Counted from the stretch's first letter, positions 1 through 6,000 are shown. The stretch is DNA of 7,331 bases from Oscillospiraceae bacterium UBA6409 (GCA_002438575.1 DJPP01000144.1:3869-11199), one strand, 5' to 3'. Numbers and translations are program-made. The notes: generated by a model from the sequence alone, not told the origin.

Positions 1-712
1 CTGTGCAGACGGCGCCGTGGGACACCGTGAAGGGGTCGTTGGCCGCGCTGCCGCGCATTTGGGCGAAGGTCTCCCCTGCGCCGAAGCCGATGGCCTTGAC
101 AGCGGGAATGGCAAACACATGGCGGGCGATGGTTCCCTCCACGGTATCCCGCCAGTCAGGGCCGCCCAAACCGGCGGGCAGACCGCTGACGGTGCAGCGG
201 ATCACGCCGCCCACACTGTCGCCGTCCGCTTTGGCAGCGGCAGCGCGTGCCCGCAGAGCCTTCTCATCCAGGACCTCCGCGCACACGGCGATATGGACCG
301 TCTTCAGGTATGTGAGCGCCAGCGCGCCGGCCACAGTCAGCGGCGCGGTGAGCCGCCCGGAGGTATGGCCGCCGCCCCGGGGATCGTTGCAGCCCAGGGC
401 ACGGACCGCGGCGGTATAGTCTCCGTGGGAGGGCCGGGGCTTGTGTTTCAGGCTGTCGTAGTCGGCGGAACGGACATCACCGTTGTAAATGACCGCCGCC
501 AGCGGATCGCCGGTGGTGCAGCCCCGATAGATGCCGGACAGGAAGTGCACTTCCTCTTTTTCCTGCCGGGCGGTGGTCAGTCCCCCCTGCCCCATGCGGC
601 GCAGCAGCTGTTCACGGATAAAGGCCTCGTCCACCGGCAGACCCGGCGGCACCTCCGTCAGCAGGACACCCACCGCCGGACCGTGGGACTCGCCGAAAAG
701 CGTGTAGTGCAT
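1..712 (-). CDS. aroC: Chorismate synthase, N-terminal ~237 residues (runs off the window)
   Basis: Converts 5-enolpyruvylshikimate-3-phosphate to chorismate, the last step of the shikimate pathway, using reduced FMN in the cytoplasm. Reading the minus strand from 712 gives an open frame to the window edge. It contains FGESHGPAVG (residues 6-15, His10 as the first catalytic histidine), RPSHGDYT (93-100, His96 as the second), RGGGHTSGRLTAP (112-124), DGDSVGGV (163-170) and IPAVKAIGFGAG (202-213), all family signatures. The family is usually 350-390 residues, so roughly the last third lies outside. The N-terminus is short, with only five residues before the FGESHG motif. The segment between about 139 and 160 is also shorter than in the E. 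coli enzyme. The ATG overlaps the aroA stop by one base (TGATG). An in-frame GTG at 715-713 would give a 4-base GTGA overlap and better spacing (10 rather than 13 bases) from GGAGG at 730-726, so it is a real alternative start. Third gene of the aroB-aroA-aroC operon. The family call is firm. Confidence 0.95.
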   Translation of the reverse strand, partial: MHYTLFGESHGPAVGVLLTEVPPGLPVDEAFIREQLLRRMGQGGLTTARQEKEEVHFLSGIYRGCTTGDPLAAVIYNGDVRSADYDSLKHKPRPSHGDYTAAVRALGCNDPRGGGHTSGRLTAPLTVAGALALTYLKTVHIAVCAEVLDEKALRARAAAAKADGDSVGGVIRCTVSGLPAGLGGPDWRDTVEGTIARHVFAIPAVKAIGFGAGETFAQMRGSAANDPFTVSHGAVCT

Positions 713-1854
713 CACGATTCCAGCACCTCCCAGTTTCCGCCCAGGGCGGCAAGCTCGCGCCAGAAGGCTGGGTAGGACTTCGCCACCGTCTCAGCGCCGG
801 ACAGTGTCACGGGGCCGTCGGCCACCATAGCGGCGCAGCCCGCCAGCAGGGCGATGCGGTGGTCACCGCAGGCAGAGACGTCTCCGCCGTGCAGCGCGCT
901 CACGCCGTGGATGACCAGTCCGTCCGGCTGCACCTCTGCCGAAGCGCCCAGCGCATTCAGCACAGCGGAGACGGCGGTCAGGCGATCGCTCTCCTTTTGC
1001 CGCAGGAAGGCGGCGTGGGTAAAATGGGTATCGCGGCCCCGGCGCAGCGCGGCGTACAGGGCCAGGGGCGGCAAAAGGTCCGGGGTATCGGAGATATCGA
1101 TCTGCTCCGGCAGCTTATCCAGATAGCGCAGGATGGCCGCGTCGCCCTGGAGATAGGGCGGCGGCGCCAACGGGATACGAAGGGCCTCCCTTCTCTGTCT
1201 GGGAAGCAGGGCACGCAGCACCAGCCAATAGGCCGCAGCGGACCAGTCCGGCTCGTCCAGCAGCGGCGCCGGCCGGTAAATCTGTCCGCCGGGCAGGTGC
1301 CAACCGCCCGATATCTTCTCCACGGTGACGCCGTGGCGGGCCATGACCGCCAGCGTCATCTGCACATAGGGCCGGGAGACGGCCCTTCCGGTGACGAGCA
1401 CGTCTGAGTCCCCCGGCAGCAGCGGCAGCGCCAACAGCATACCGGAGATCAGCTGGGACGTCTCATCTCCCGGCAGTGGCCAGCGGCCCGCCGTCAGCGG
1501 GTGCGTCATGGCAAAGCCGCGCTCTGTGCGGCGCAAGCCCAGATCGCCGGGGATAGGGCGGGAGAGCAGCCGGTCGGAGCCGGTGAACACCGCGTCGGTG
1601 CGGCCAAGGGCCATGAACAGGGGCAGCAGAAAGCGCAGGGTACTACCGCTGTCGCCGCAGTCCACCAGCGGCGCCGGGGCGGTCAGGCAGCCCAGTCCCC
1701 GGTAGGTAGCCAGCACGTCCTGGGCCGCGTGGGGCGGCAGGTCAGTGACCTGCCCCGCCAGAAACCGGCAGATCAGCTCGCGGTGCAGCAGGCTCTTGGA
1801 GGGCGGCACCGCGACGGTGCCCCGCAGGGACGAAGGCGTTAATAACAGCTTCAT
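712..1854 (-). CDS. aroA: 3-phosphoshikimate 1-carboxyvinyltransferase (EPSP synthase)
   Basis: Transfers the enolpyruvyl group of phosphoenolpyruvate to shikimate-3-phosphate, giving EPSP for AroC. The 380-residue protein has the family motifs in order: PPSKSLLHR (17-25; Lys20 and Ser21 bind substrate), CGDSGSTLRF (66-75), a TSQ triad (132-134), SRPY (160-163), DWSAAAYW (203-210), PDLLPPLA (258-265; Asp259 in the place of the catalytic aspartate), RQKESDRL (285-292; Lys287), DHRIA (331-335) and VAKSYPAFW (357-365). At 380 residues it is shorter than the usual ~427. It lacks about 15 residues before the CGDSGS motif and several between RPI (99-101) and TSQ, resembling compact clostridial forms. 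The ATG at 1854-1852 follows GGAGG by 7 bases and overlaps the aroB stop (ATGA, 4 bases). The stop overlaps the aroC start. Translation is probably coupled along the operon. Confidence 0.96.
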   Translation of the reverse strand: MKLLLTPSSLRGTVAVPPSKSLLHRELICRFLAGQVTDLPPHAAQDVLATYRGLGCLTAPAPLVDCGDSGSTLRFLLPLFMALGRTDAVFTGSDRLLSRPIPGDLGLRRTERGFAMTHPLTAGRWPLPGDETSQLISGMLLALPLLPGDSDVLVTGRAVSRPYVQMTLAVMARHGVTVEKISGGWHLPGGQIYRPAPLLDEPDWSAAAYWLVLRALLPRQRREALRIPLAPPPYLQGDAAILRYLDKLPEQIDISDTPDLLPPLALYAALRRGRDTHFTHAAFLRQKESDRLTAVSAVLNALGASAEVQPDGLVIHGVSALHGGDVSACGDHRIALLAGCAAMVADGPVTLSGAETVAKSYPAFWRELAALGGNWEVLES

Positions 1855-2912
1855 GCTTTATCCTCCCACAGATCGGACAGGGGCACCGTCACCAGCTCAC
1901 CCTGTCCCATACGGCGGACGATGACCAGCTGCACCGTACCGCCGGCGGTTTTTTTATCGTGGCCCACGCAGCGGCGCAGAGCCGACTCGTCACAGTCGAT
2001 GGTCGTGGGCAGGCCGTACCGCGTCAGCAGAAGCTCCAGCCGCGCCAGCACGTCGGCGCCGCCATAGCCGTGGGCCATCTGCCAGCGAAGGGTACGGCAC
2101 ATCCCGGCAGCCACAGCCTCGCCGTGGGTCCAGGTGTCGTACCCACCAACAGCCTCGTAGCCGTGGCCGAAGGTATGGCCGAAGTTCAGCAGGCGGCGTG
2201 CGCCACGGTCCTCTACATCACCGGATACCAAGTGCAGCTTGTCGCGGCCGCAGGCGGCAACAAGGGCCGTCAGGGCCTCGCCGCTGTCGCTCCGCAGGCC
2301 CTGTTCGGCGGCGGCCAGCAGGGCGGCATCGGCCACCAAACCGGTCTTAATGACCTCCGCCATACCGGAGGCAAACTGCCGCTGCGGCAACGTCGCCAGG
2401 CAGGCAGGGTCCGACAGCACCAGAGACGGCTGGTAGAACGCGCCCAGCAGATTCTTGCCCTCCGGCAGGTCCAGGGCCGTCTTGCCGCCCAGGGCGCTGT
2501 CAACCTGGGCGAGCAGCGTGGTGGGGATATGGACCAGGGGCACGCCCCGCAGCAGTGATGCGGCGGCAAAGCCCGCCGCGTCGCCGCAGGCGCCGCCGCC
2601 CAGCGTCGCCACGCCGCAGGAACGGTCAAAGCCGCTGTCCAGGATCCGGCGGCACAGGGACAGCCAGGCCTCCGGTGTTTTGGCACTCTCGCCCTGGGGC
2701 AGCAGGAACACCCTCGATTCCAGTCCGGCGGCACGGAGGCTGCCCTGCACCCATTCGCCGTAGAGGGCAGATACGGCCTCATCCGCCGCCAGTGCCCAGC
2801 GGCGCACCTGGGGCACATACTGCCGCAGCAGCGCCCCGGCGCGCCCCAGCACACCGGCGCCGATGCACACCGTGCAGGGCGCGTTGTTCAGTTGGACGGT
2901 GAACTGTTCCAT
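1851..2912 (-). CDS. aroB: 3-dehydroquinate synthase
   Basis: Cyclises DAHP to 3-dehydroquinate, the second step of the shikimate pathway, with NAD+ and a divalent metal. With the start at 2912 the protein has 353 residues, the usual family length. Visible motifs are QGESAKT (73-79), the NAD-binding glycine motif GGGACGD (105-111), PTTLLAQVDSALGGKT (130-145), GKNLLGAFYQP (152-162), MAEVIK (184-189; Glu186 as metal ligand), NFGHTFGH (243-250; His246 as metal ligand, His250 catalytic), THGEAV (262-267; His263 as metal ligand) and HDKK (318-321). The NAD motif has Ala-Cys where Val-Val or similar is more common. The frame stays open upstream to about 2966, but GGAGG sits 6 bases before the ATG at 2912 and residue 1 aligns with the normal N-terminus, so the shorter start is chosen. 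It is the first gene of the operon, with promoter at 3001-3029. Its TGA overlaps the aroA ATG. Confidence 0.97.
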   Translation of the reverse strand: MEQFTVQLNNAPCTVCIGAGVLGRAGALLRQYVPQVRRWALAADEAVSALYGEWVQGSLRAAGLESRVFLLPQGESAKTPEAWLSLCRRILDSGFDRSCGVATLGGGACGDAAGFAAASLLRGVPLVHIPTTLLAQVDSALGGKTALDLPEGKNLLGAFYQPSLVLSDPACLATLPQRQFASGMAEVIKTGLVADAALLAAAEQGLRSDSGEALTALVAACGRDKLHLVSGDVEDRGARRLLNFGHTFGHGYEAVGGYDTWTHGEAVAAGMCRTLRWQMAHGYGGADVLARLELLLTRYGLPTTIDCDESALRRCVGHDKKTAGGTVQLVIVRRMGQGELVTVPLSDLWEDKA

Positions 2913-2918
2913 AGGCTT

Positions 2919-2923
2919 CCTCC
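2919..2923 (-). promoter_or_regulatory. aroB ribosome binding site (decides the start)
   Basis: On the minus strand GGAGG lies 6 bases before the ATG at 2912-2910. The in-frame upstream candidates (ATG at 2939, GTG at 2966) have no comparable site, so this fixes the aroB start. Confidence 0.8.
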
Positions 2924-2945
2924 GCGGCCAGTCGGCCATTGTATT

Positions 2946-2985
2946 CAAATGTAATAATATCAACACCTAATGCAAATTCATCAAC
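2946..2985 (-). repeat. Two 19-base imperfect direct repeats in the aro leader (possible operator)
   Basis: Read on the minus strand, copy 1 (2985-2967) and copy 2 (2964-2946) both follow the pattern GTTGAT, six variable bases, then TTnCATT and a final G. They match at 13 of 19 positions by eye. The start-to-start distance is 21 bases, two helical turns, which would put both copies on the same DNA face. They lie downstream of the predicted -10 box (3001-3006) and upstream of the aroB ribosome binding site, where a bound repressor would block elongation. This is AT-rich sequence, so chance similarity is possible, and the regulator is unknown. Confidence 0.35.
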
Positions 2986-3000
2986 AAATTTATCGTATAT

Positions 3001-3029
3001 ATTGTATCGCAGCCGTGCGGTGTTTGCAA
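3001..3029 (-). promoter_or_regulatory. Predicted sigma-A promoter of the aroB-aroA-aroC operon
   Basis: On the minus strand a TTGCAA -35 box (3029-3024, 4 of 6 consensus) is followed by a 17-base spacer and a TACAAT -10 box (3006-3001, 5 of 6). Transcription would begin near 2994, leaving a leader of about 80 bases before aroB. The -35 box begins just past the T tracts of the terminator that closes the upstream regulator gene, consistent with an independent transcription unit. Confidence 0.7.
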
Positions 3030-3030
3030 T

Positions 3031-3063
3031 AAAAAAGCGAAAAAAGCCCGCTATGCAGCGGGC
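3031..3063 (-). terminator. Second intrinsic terminator of the regulator gene
   Basis: On the minus strand there is a 7-base-pair perfect stem (GCCCGCT with AGCGGGC, 3063-3057 and 3052-3046) with a 4-base loop. It is followed by two T6 runs (3045-3040 and 3036-3031) separated by CGC. It is arranged in tandem after the hairpin at 3077-3102 and directly precedes the aro promoter. Confidence 0.8.
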
Positions 3064-3068
3064 GGCGG

Positions 3069-3102
3069 AAAAAAGAGGCCCACCGCCTATCGGCGGTGGG
3101 CC
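3069..3102 (-). terminator. First intrinsic terminator of the regulator gene
   Basis: An 11-base-pair perfect GC-rich stem (3102-3092 and 3087-3077) with a 4-base loop is followed on the minus strand by TCTTTTTT (3076-3069). It starts 8 bases after the stop codon of the helix-turn-helix gene. On the plus strand no T run follows, so it acts on minus-strand transcription. Confidence 0.9.
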
Positions 3103-3109
3103 GTACGTG

Positions 3110-3442
3110 TCAGTCGTCCAGATTATTCAGCTTGGAGCAGCGTTCGTACTCCACCTGCATGACGGAGGCCACAGTGTGGCGGCCGTAGTCGTCCAGCTTG
3201 GCGTACTGGGTCAGCAGCTGCTCGGTATCATCAGTCAGGTAGAAGGCGGCGTCATCGGCCATCGCCTTGATGCCCAGCGTCTTGCAGATCTGCATGACGG
3301 TATCGAACGAAGAACCGCCGACGCCGTTGTGGAGGGCGCTGTTGATGGTGGACAGGGGCACGCCCACCGCAAAGGCAAACTGCCGCACGCTCCGGTACTG
3401 CCGCGAGATCTCGTCACGAACGATGGTAGTCAGATTATCCAT
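3110..3442 (-). CDS. Xre/Cro-type helix-turn-helix DNA-binding protein
   Basis: A small 110-residue cytoplasmic protein. Residues about 5-60 fit the Xre/Cro/C1 fold: a first helix (TTIVRDEISRQ), then SVRQFAFAVGVPLSTINSAL (18-37) as the helix-turn-helix with the recognition helix near PLSTINSALHNG, then FDTVMQICKTLGI (46-58). Residues about 75-110 are polar and helical, and could mediate dimerisation or ligand response. I cannot name an orthologue. The ATG at 3442 is chosen because GGAGG lies 7 bases before it. An ATG 18 bases further upstream would place that GGAGG inside the coding region. It has its own promoter (3511-3539) and is followed by two terminators, so it is monocistronic. It is divergent from yihY-trkA and lies upstream of the aro operon. 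Self-regulation, or control of either neighbour, is possible but is inference only. Confidence 0.85.
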   Translation of the reverse strand: MDNLTTIVRDEISRQYRSVRQFAFAVGVPLSTINSALHNGVGGSSFDTVMQICKTLGIKAMADDAAFYLTDDTEQLLTQYAKLDDYGRHTVASVMQVEYERCSKLNNLDD

Positions 3443-3449
3443 AATACGT

Positions 3450-3454
3450 CCTCC
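3450..3454 (-). promoter_or_regulatory. Ribosome binding site of the helix-turn-helix gene (decides the start)
   Basis: On the minus strand GGAGG stands 7 bases before the ATG at 3442-3440. Using the upstream in-frame ATG at 3460 would bury this site in the coding region and leave a start with no clear site of its own. Confidence 0.75.
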
Positions 3455-3510
3455 ACTCATGTATAATAATGATAAAGTGATTTCCTATTATTTCCAGTTA
3501 TGCTTACAGT

Positions 3511-3539
3511 ATTATAGCACGCTTTTCACGTTTCGACAA
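3511..3539 (-). promoter_or_regulatory. Predicted promoter of the helix-turn-helix gene
   Basis: On the minus strand TTGTCG (3539-3534, 4 of 6) is separated by exactly 17 bases from a perfect TATAAT (3516-3511), preceded by TGC as an extended -10. Upstream lies a run of A and T tracts (3550-3592) that could serve as an UP element. The leader to the ATG at 3442 is about 60 bases. It contains GGAAAT twice, 10 bases apart (3495-3490 and 3485-3480 on the minus strand), a weak operator candidate. Confidence 0.8.
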
Positions 3540-3549
3540 CCTGAAATAC

Positions 3550-3592
3550 TTTTTTTAATAAAAAATTTATTTTTTCGGTTTTTTGTAAAAAA
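3550..3592. other. AT-rich spacer with helically spaced A/T tracts between divergent promoters
   Basis: Runs of 6-7 identical A or T bases lie at 3550-3556 (T), 3560-3565 (A), 3570-3575 (T), 3579-3584 (T) and 3587-3592 (A). Their centres are about 8-10 bases apart. Such phased tracts usually give intrinsically curved DNA and can act as UP elements. The whole intergenic stretch 3443-3684 carries no gene. It holds the two divergent promoters and this AT-rich block, in sharp contrast to the GC-rich coding sequence on both sides. Confidence 0.5.
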
Positions 3593-3635
3593 TTGATCCC
3601 GCCGGGAGGGAATAGCCGCATCGATAAATTATGCT

Positions 3636-3663
3636 TTGATTTTACCAACAATCATGGTATACT
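3636..3663 (+). promoter_or_regulatory. Predicted promoter of the yihY-trkA operon
   Basis: TTGATT (3636-3641, 4 of 6) is followed by a 16-base spacer and TATACT (3658-3663, 5 of 6), preceded by TGG as an extended -10. Transcription would start near 3670, so the leader is very short (about 15 bases) and carries GAGG at 3672-3675, 9 bases before the ATG. Confidence 0.65.
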
Positions 3664-3684
3664 AAACATCCGAGGTATGTTGAT

Positions 3685-4557
3685 ATGAGTGGTAACAAAA
3701 AATTCCCCCGCACCCGCGCCGGCCGGCTGGCCGCCGACATGGTGCTGCGGTACTATACCCACGACGTGGCCCGGGACAGCGCAGCACTGACGTATTATCT
3801 GCTGTTTGCCATCTTCCCCCTGCTGATCTTCATCAGCACCCTGCTGGGTCTGCTGGAGCTGGACGTAGCGTATATCACCTCCGTGCTGGAGCCGCTGCTG
3901 CCGGCGGATGTGGTGGATGTGGTGCGCTCATATCTTGAGTACGTCTCCGCCAACCAGAGCCGTCAGCTGCTGTGGTTCAGTCTCGTCTTCTCCATCTGGT
4001 TCCCCATGCGGGCCTCCGGGTGCCTGATGCACTCGCTCCGCAAGGCCTTTGGCCGCAGCGCGCCGGAGAGCCTGTGGCGCAGCCAGCTGCGGATCCTGCT
4101 GTTCACTGTATGGCTGATCGTCGTTATCGCCGTGACGCTGGTGCTGGTGGTGGTGGGACGGTCCGTGCTGGAGTTTGTCGGGCGGTTCATCACCATCACC
4201 GACTCGTTCATCACCGCGTGGAGCTCCCTGCGCTTCGTGCTGCTGGCGGTGGTCATGGCTATCACGCTGGTGATCCTGTATATGCTCTCCCAGGGCCAGC
4301 GCCGGCCGCTGCGGGAGGTGCTGCCCGGCGTGGGCGGTTCTCTGGCGGCGTGGATGGTGCTGAGCATGGCGTTTTCGTACTACGTAGAGCACCTGGGCCG
4401 CTACTCGGTGCTGTACGGCTCCATTGCCACGGTGATCGTGGTGCTGCTGTGGCTGTATATGTCGGGACAGATACTGATACTGGGCGCGGAGTTTGCCGCC
4501 GCCCTGCTGGAAAAGAGACAGACCGCCGCCCCCTCGGGCGGAGAGGAGGACGCATGA
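3685..4557 (+). CDS. YihY/BrkB-family polytopic inner-membrane protein
   Basis: A 290-residue integral membrane protein of the YihY/virulence factor BrkB family, formerly annotated as ribonuclease BN, an activity now assigned to another protein. The molecular role of the family is not settled. Family features are the N-terminal SAALTYYLLFAIFPLLIFI block (32-50), a central SLRKAFG segment (117-123) that opens the loop before the third span, and the C-terminal YSVLYGSIATVIVVLLWLYM stretch (240-259) followed by GAEF (267-270). Hydrophobic spans lie near 35-57, 95-112, 136-158, 180-203, 215-235 and 245-272, six in all. The tail (276-290) is polar and acidic. The start ATG follows GAGG by 9 bases. 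First gene of a two-gene operon. Its stop overlaps the trkA start by 4 bases (ATGA), so the two products are probably made together. No motif shows what is transported or bound. Confidence 0.92.
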   Translation: MSGNKKFPRTRAGRLAADMVLRYYTHDVARDSAALTYYLLFAIFPLLIFISTLLGLLELDVAYITSVLEPLLPADVVDVVRSYLEYVSANQSRQLLWFSLVFSIWFPMRASGCLMHSLRKAFGRSAPESLWRSQLRILLFTVWLIVVIAVTLVLVVVGRSVLEFVGRFITITDSFITAWSSLRFVLLAVVMAITLVILYMLSQGQRRPLREVLPGVGGSLAAWMVLSMAFSYYVEHLGRYSVLYGSIATVIVVLLWLYMSGQILILGAEFAAALLEKRQTAAPSGGEEDA

Positions 4558-5912
4558 AGATCATCATCGTAGGCTGCGGTAAGGTGGGCTATGCCATCGC
4601 CCAGCAGCTGACCCAGGAAAAGCACGACATCACCGTGGTGGACGACGAGGCCGTCCACCTGAACCGGGCAGACAGCACGCTGGACGTGCTGTGCATCCAC
4701 GGCAACGGCGCCTCCATCAGCGTTCTGATGGAGGCCGGGGCGCGGGACGCCGACCTGGTCATCGCCGTCACCGGCGTGGACGAAACGAACCTGGTGTGCG
4801 CGCTGATCGCCAAAAGCGTGGGCGCGCAGCACACCATTGCCCGGGTGCGGAACCCGGAATACCGGCGGGACGCGGATATGCTCAAGCGGGAGATCGGCCT
4901 GGATATGGTCATCAATCCCGACCTGGCCGCGGCGCAGGAGATCGCGCGGATCCTCAGCTTCCCGGCAGCCATCTCCGTGGAGCCCTTTGCCGGCGGGCGC
5001 ATCGACATGATCGGCTTTCAGCTGCATCCGGAGGATACCATCCTCGGCCGCAGCCTCAGCGACTTTCACCGGGAGCGCGTGGCGGAGGTGCTGATCTGCG
5101 CCGCCCAGCGGGGCGACGAGTTCATCATTCCCAACGGCGCCTTCGTGCCCCAGCTGGAGGACCGACTGTACATGGTGGGCAGCAAGGCCGAGCTGCACAA
5201 AATGCTCAAGAGCATGGGCCGCAGCCTCCAGCGGGTAAAGGACGTGTCCATTCTGGGCGGCAGCCGGATCAGTATGTATCTGAGCTGGGAGCTGGCCCGG
5301 GCCGGCACACGGGTCCATGTGGTGGAGCAGGACCACGACAAGTGCCTGCGGCTGTCCCAGGATCTGCCGAGCGCCATGATCATTGAGGGCGACGGCACGG
5401 ATATCGACCTCATCAAATCGGAAAACCTGTTCGGCGCGGACGGCTTTGTGGCTCTGACGGGCCGGGACGAGGAGAACCTGCTGATGGCTCTGGCAGCCCG
5501 CCGCGCCGGCGTGCGGAAGGTACTGGCGAAAATGACCCGGCCCAACTACATGGAGCTGGTACAGGAGACGGGCCTGGGCAGCATCATCAGTCCCAAGGAT
5601 ATCATCGCCAACCAGATCACCCGCTACGTCCGCGCACTGGCCAACTCGCAAGGCATGGCGGTGGAGTCACTGTACAAGCTGCTGGGCGGCAAGGTGGAGG
5701 CTCTGGAATTCACTGCCAGCAACGACGGCAACGGCATACTGCACACACCGCTGATGAAGCTGCCCCTGCGCCACGGCGTCCTGCTGGCCGCCATTGTGCG
5801 GGAGGGCCGGACCATCATCCCCGGCGGCATGACCACCATTGAGCCGGGAGATCATGTGCTGGTGGTGACCAATGTACCCGGTCTGACGGACCTGAAGAAC
5901 ATTCTGGCATAA
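4554..5912 (+). CDS. trkA: TrkA-type potassium-uptake regulator, two RCK modules
   Basis: A peripheral membrane protein of 452 residues (E. coli TrkA has 458). It normally forms a cytoplasmic gating ring on a TrkH/TrkG potassium channel and controls it through nucleotide binding. Its order is Rossmann RCK-N (1-~125; GCGKVG at 7-12 and an acidic Asp30 at the end of strand 2), RCK-C (~140-220), a second RCK-N (~230-350; starts ILGGSRIS with Glu258 as the matching acid) and a second RCK-C (~370-452). DADLVIAVTGVDETNL (65-80) and GADGFVALTGRDEENLL (294-310) are the paired family signatures. The second glycine motif is degenerate (GGSRIS), so only the first half may bind NAD(H) well. The frame is open far upstream, but MKIIIVGCGK is the natural N-terminus, with AGGAGG 4 bases before the ATG. 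It overlaps yihY by ATGA and ends at a strong terminator. No channel subunit is encoded nearby. Confidence 0.95.
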   Translation: MKIIIVGCGKVGYAIAQQLTQEKHDITVVDDEAVHLNRADSTLDVLCIHGNGASISVLMEAGARDADLVIAVTGVDETNLVCALIAKSVGAQHTIARVRNPEYRRDADMLKREIGLDMVINPDLAAAQEIARILSFPAAISVEPFAGGRIDMIGFQLHPEDTILGRSLSDFHRERVAEVLICAAQRGDEFIIPNGAFVPQLEDRLYMVGSKAELHKMLKSMGRSLQRVKDVSILGGSRISMYLSWELARAGTRVHVVEQDHDKCLRLSQDLPSAMIIEGDGTDIDLIKSENLFGADGFVALTGRDEENLLMALAARRAGVRKVLAKMTRPNYMELVQETGLGSIISPKDIIANQITRYVRALANSQGMAVESLYKLLGGKVEALEFTASNDGNGILHTPLMKLPLRHGVLLAAIVREGRTIIPGGMTTIEPGDHVLVVTNVPGLTDLKNILA

Positions 5913-5914
5913 TG

Positions 5915-5946
5915 AAAGCCCCCATGCGTCCGCATGGGGGCTTTTT
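5915..5946 (+). terminator. Intrinsic terminator after trkA
   Basis: A 13-base-pair perfect stem (5915-5927 with 5932-5944) has a GTCC loop and a GCCCCC/GGGGGC core. It is followed by TTTTT (5942-5946), and it starts 2 bases after the trkA stop. On the minus strand only three T bases follow, so it mainly serves the plus strand. Confidence 0.9.
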
Positions 5947-5959
5947 CGGATACAAGAGA

Positions 5960-5983
5960 AGAGGGTGGCTGACGCCGCCCTCT
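5960..5983. terminator. Second hairpin between convergent operons, possible terminator of the amidase gene
   Basis: Ten-base arms (5960-5969 and 5974-5983) enclose a 4-base loop. On the plus strand all ten pairs form (one G-U). On the minus strand there is one A-C mismatch. The minus strand continues with a pyrimidine-rich TCTCTTGT, a weak terminator tail 18 bases downstream of the amidase stop. It probably helps end transcription from one or both sides. Confidence 0.45.
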
Positions 5984-6000
5984 TTCCGCGCACTGTTCTC

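Noticed and set aside
17..775. 252-codon plus-strand open frame
   Set aside because: Antisense to chorismate synthase, whose catalytic motifs are intact on the minus strand.
2939..3466. 175-codon plus-strand open frame across the aro promoter and regulator gene
   Set aside because: It crosses two terminators and a promoter, has no clear ribosome binding site, and is antisense to a recognisable helix-turn-helix protein.
3560..3592. A/T-rich block read as an intrinsic terminator
   Set aside because: There is no GC-rich stem before the T runs and no gene ends there. It lies between two divergent promoters.
3677..3688. Four-codon open frame (ATG TTG ATA TGA) just before yihY
   Set aside because: Its stop overlaps the yihY ATG, but such a tiny frame is likely by chance. 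GAGG directly abuts its ATG with almost no spacing, so it is unlikely to be initiated.
3972..4553. In-frame open extension upstream of trkA, inside yihY
   Set aside because: It reads in another frame through a clear YihY coding region. MKIIIVGCGK with AGGAGG upstream marks the real TrkA start at 4554.
4401..5651. 416-codon open frame antisense to trkA
   Set aside because: Histidine-, glutamine- and alanine-rich composition typical of the opposite strand of GC-rich genes. No recognisable domain, and TrkA is unambiguous on the plus strand.
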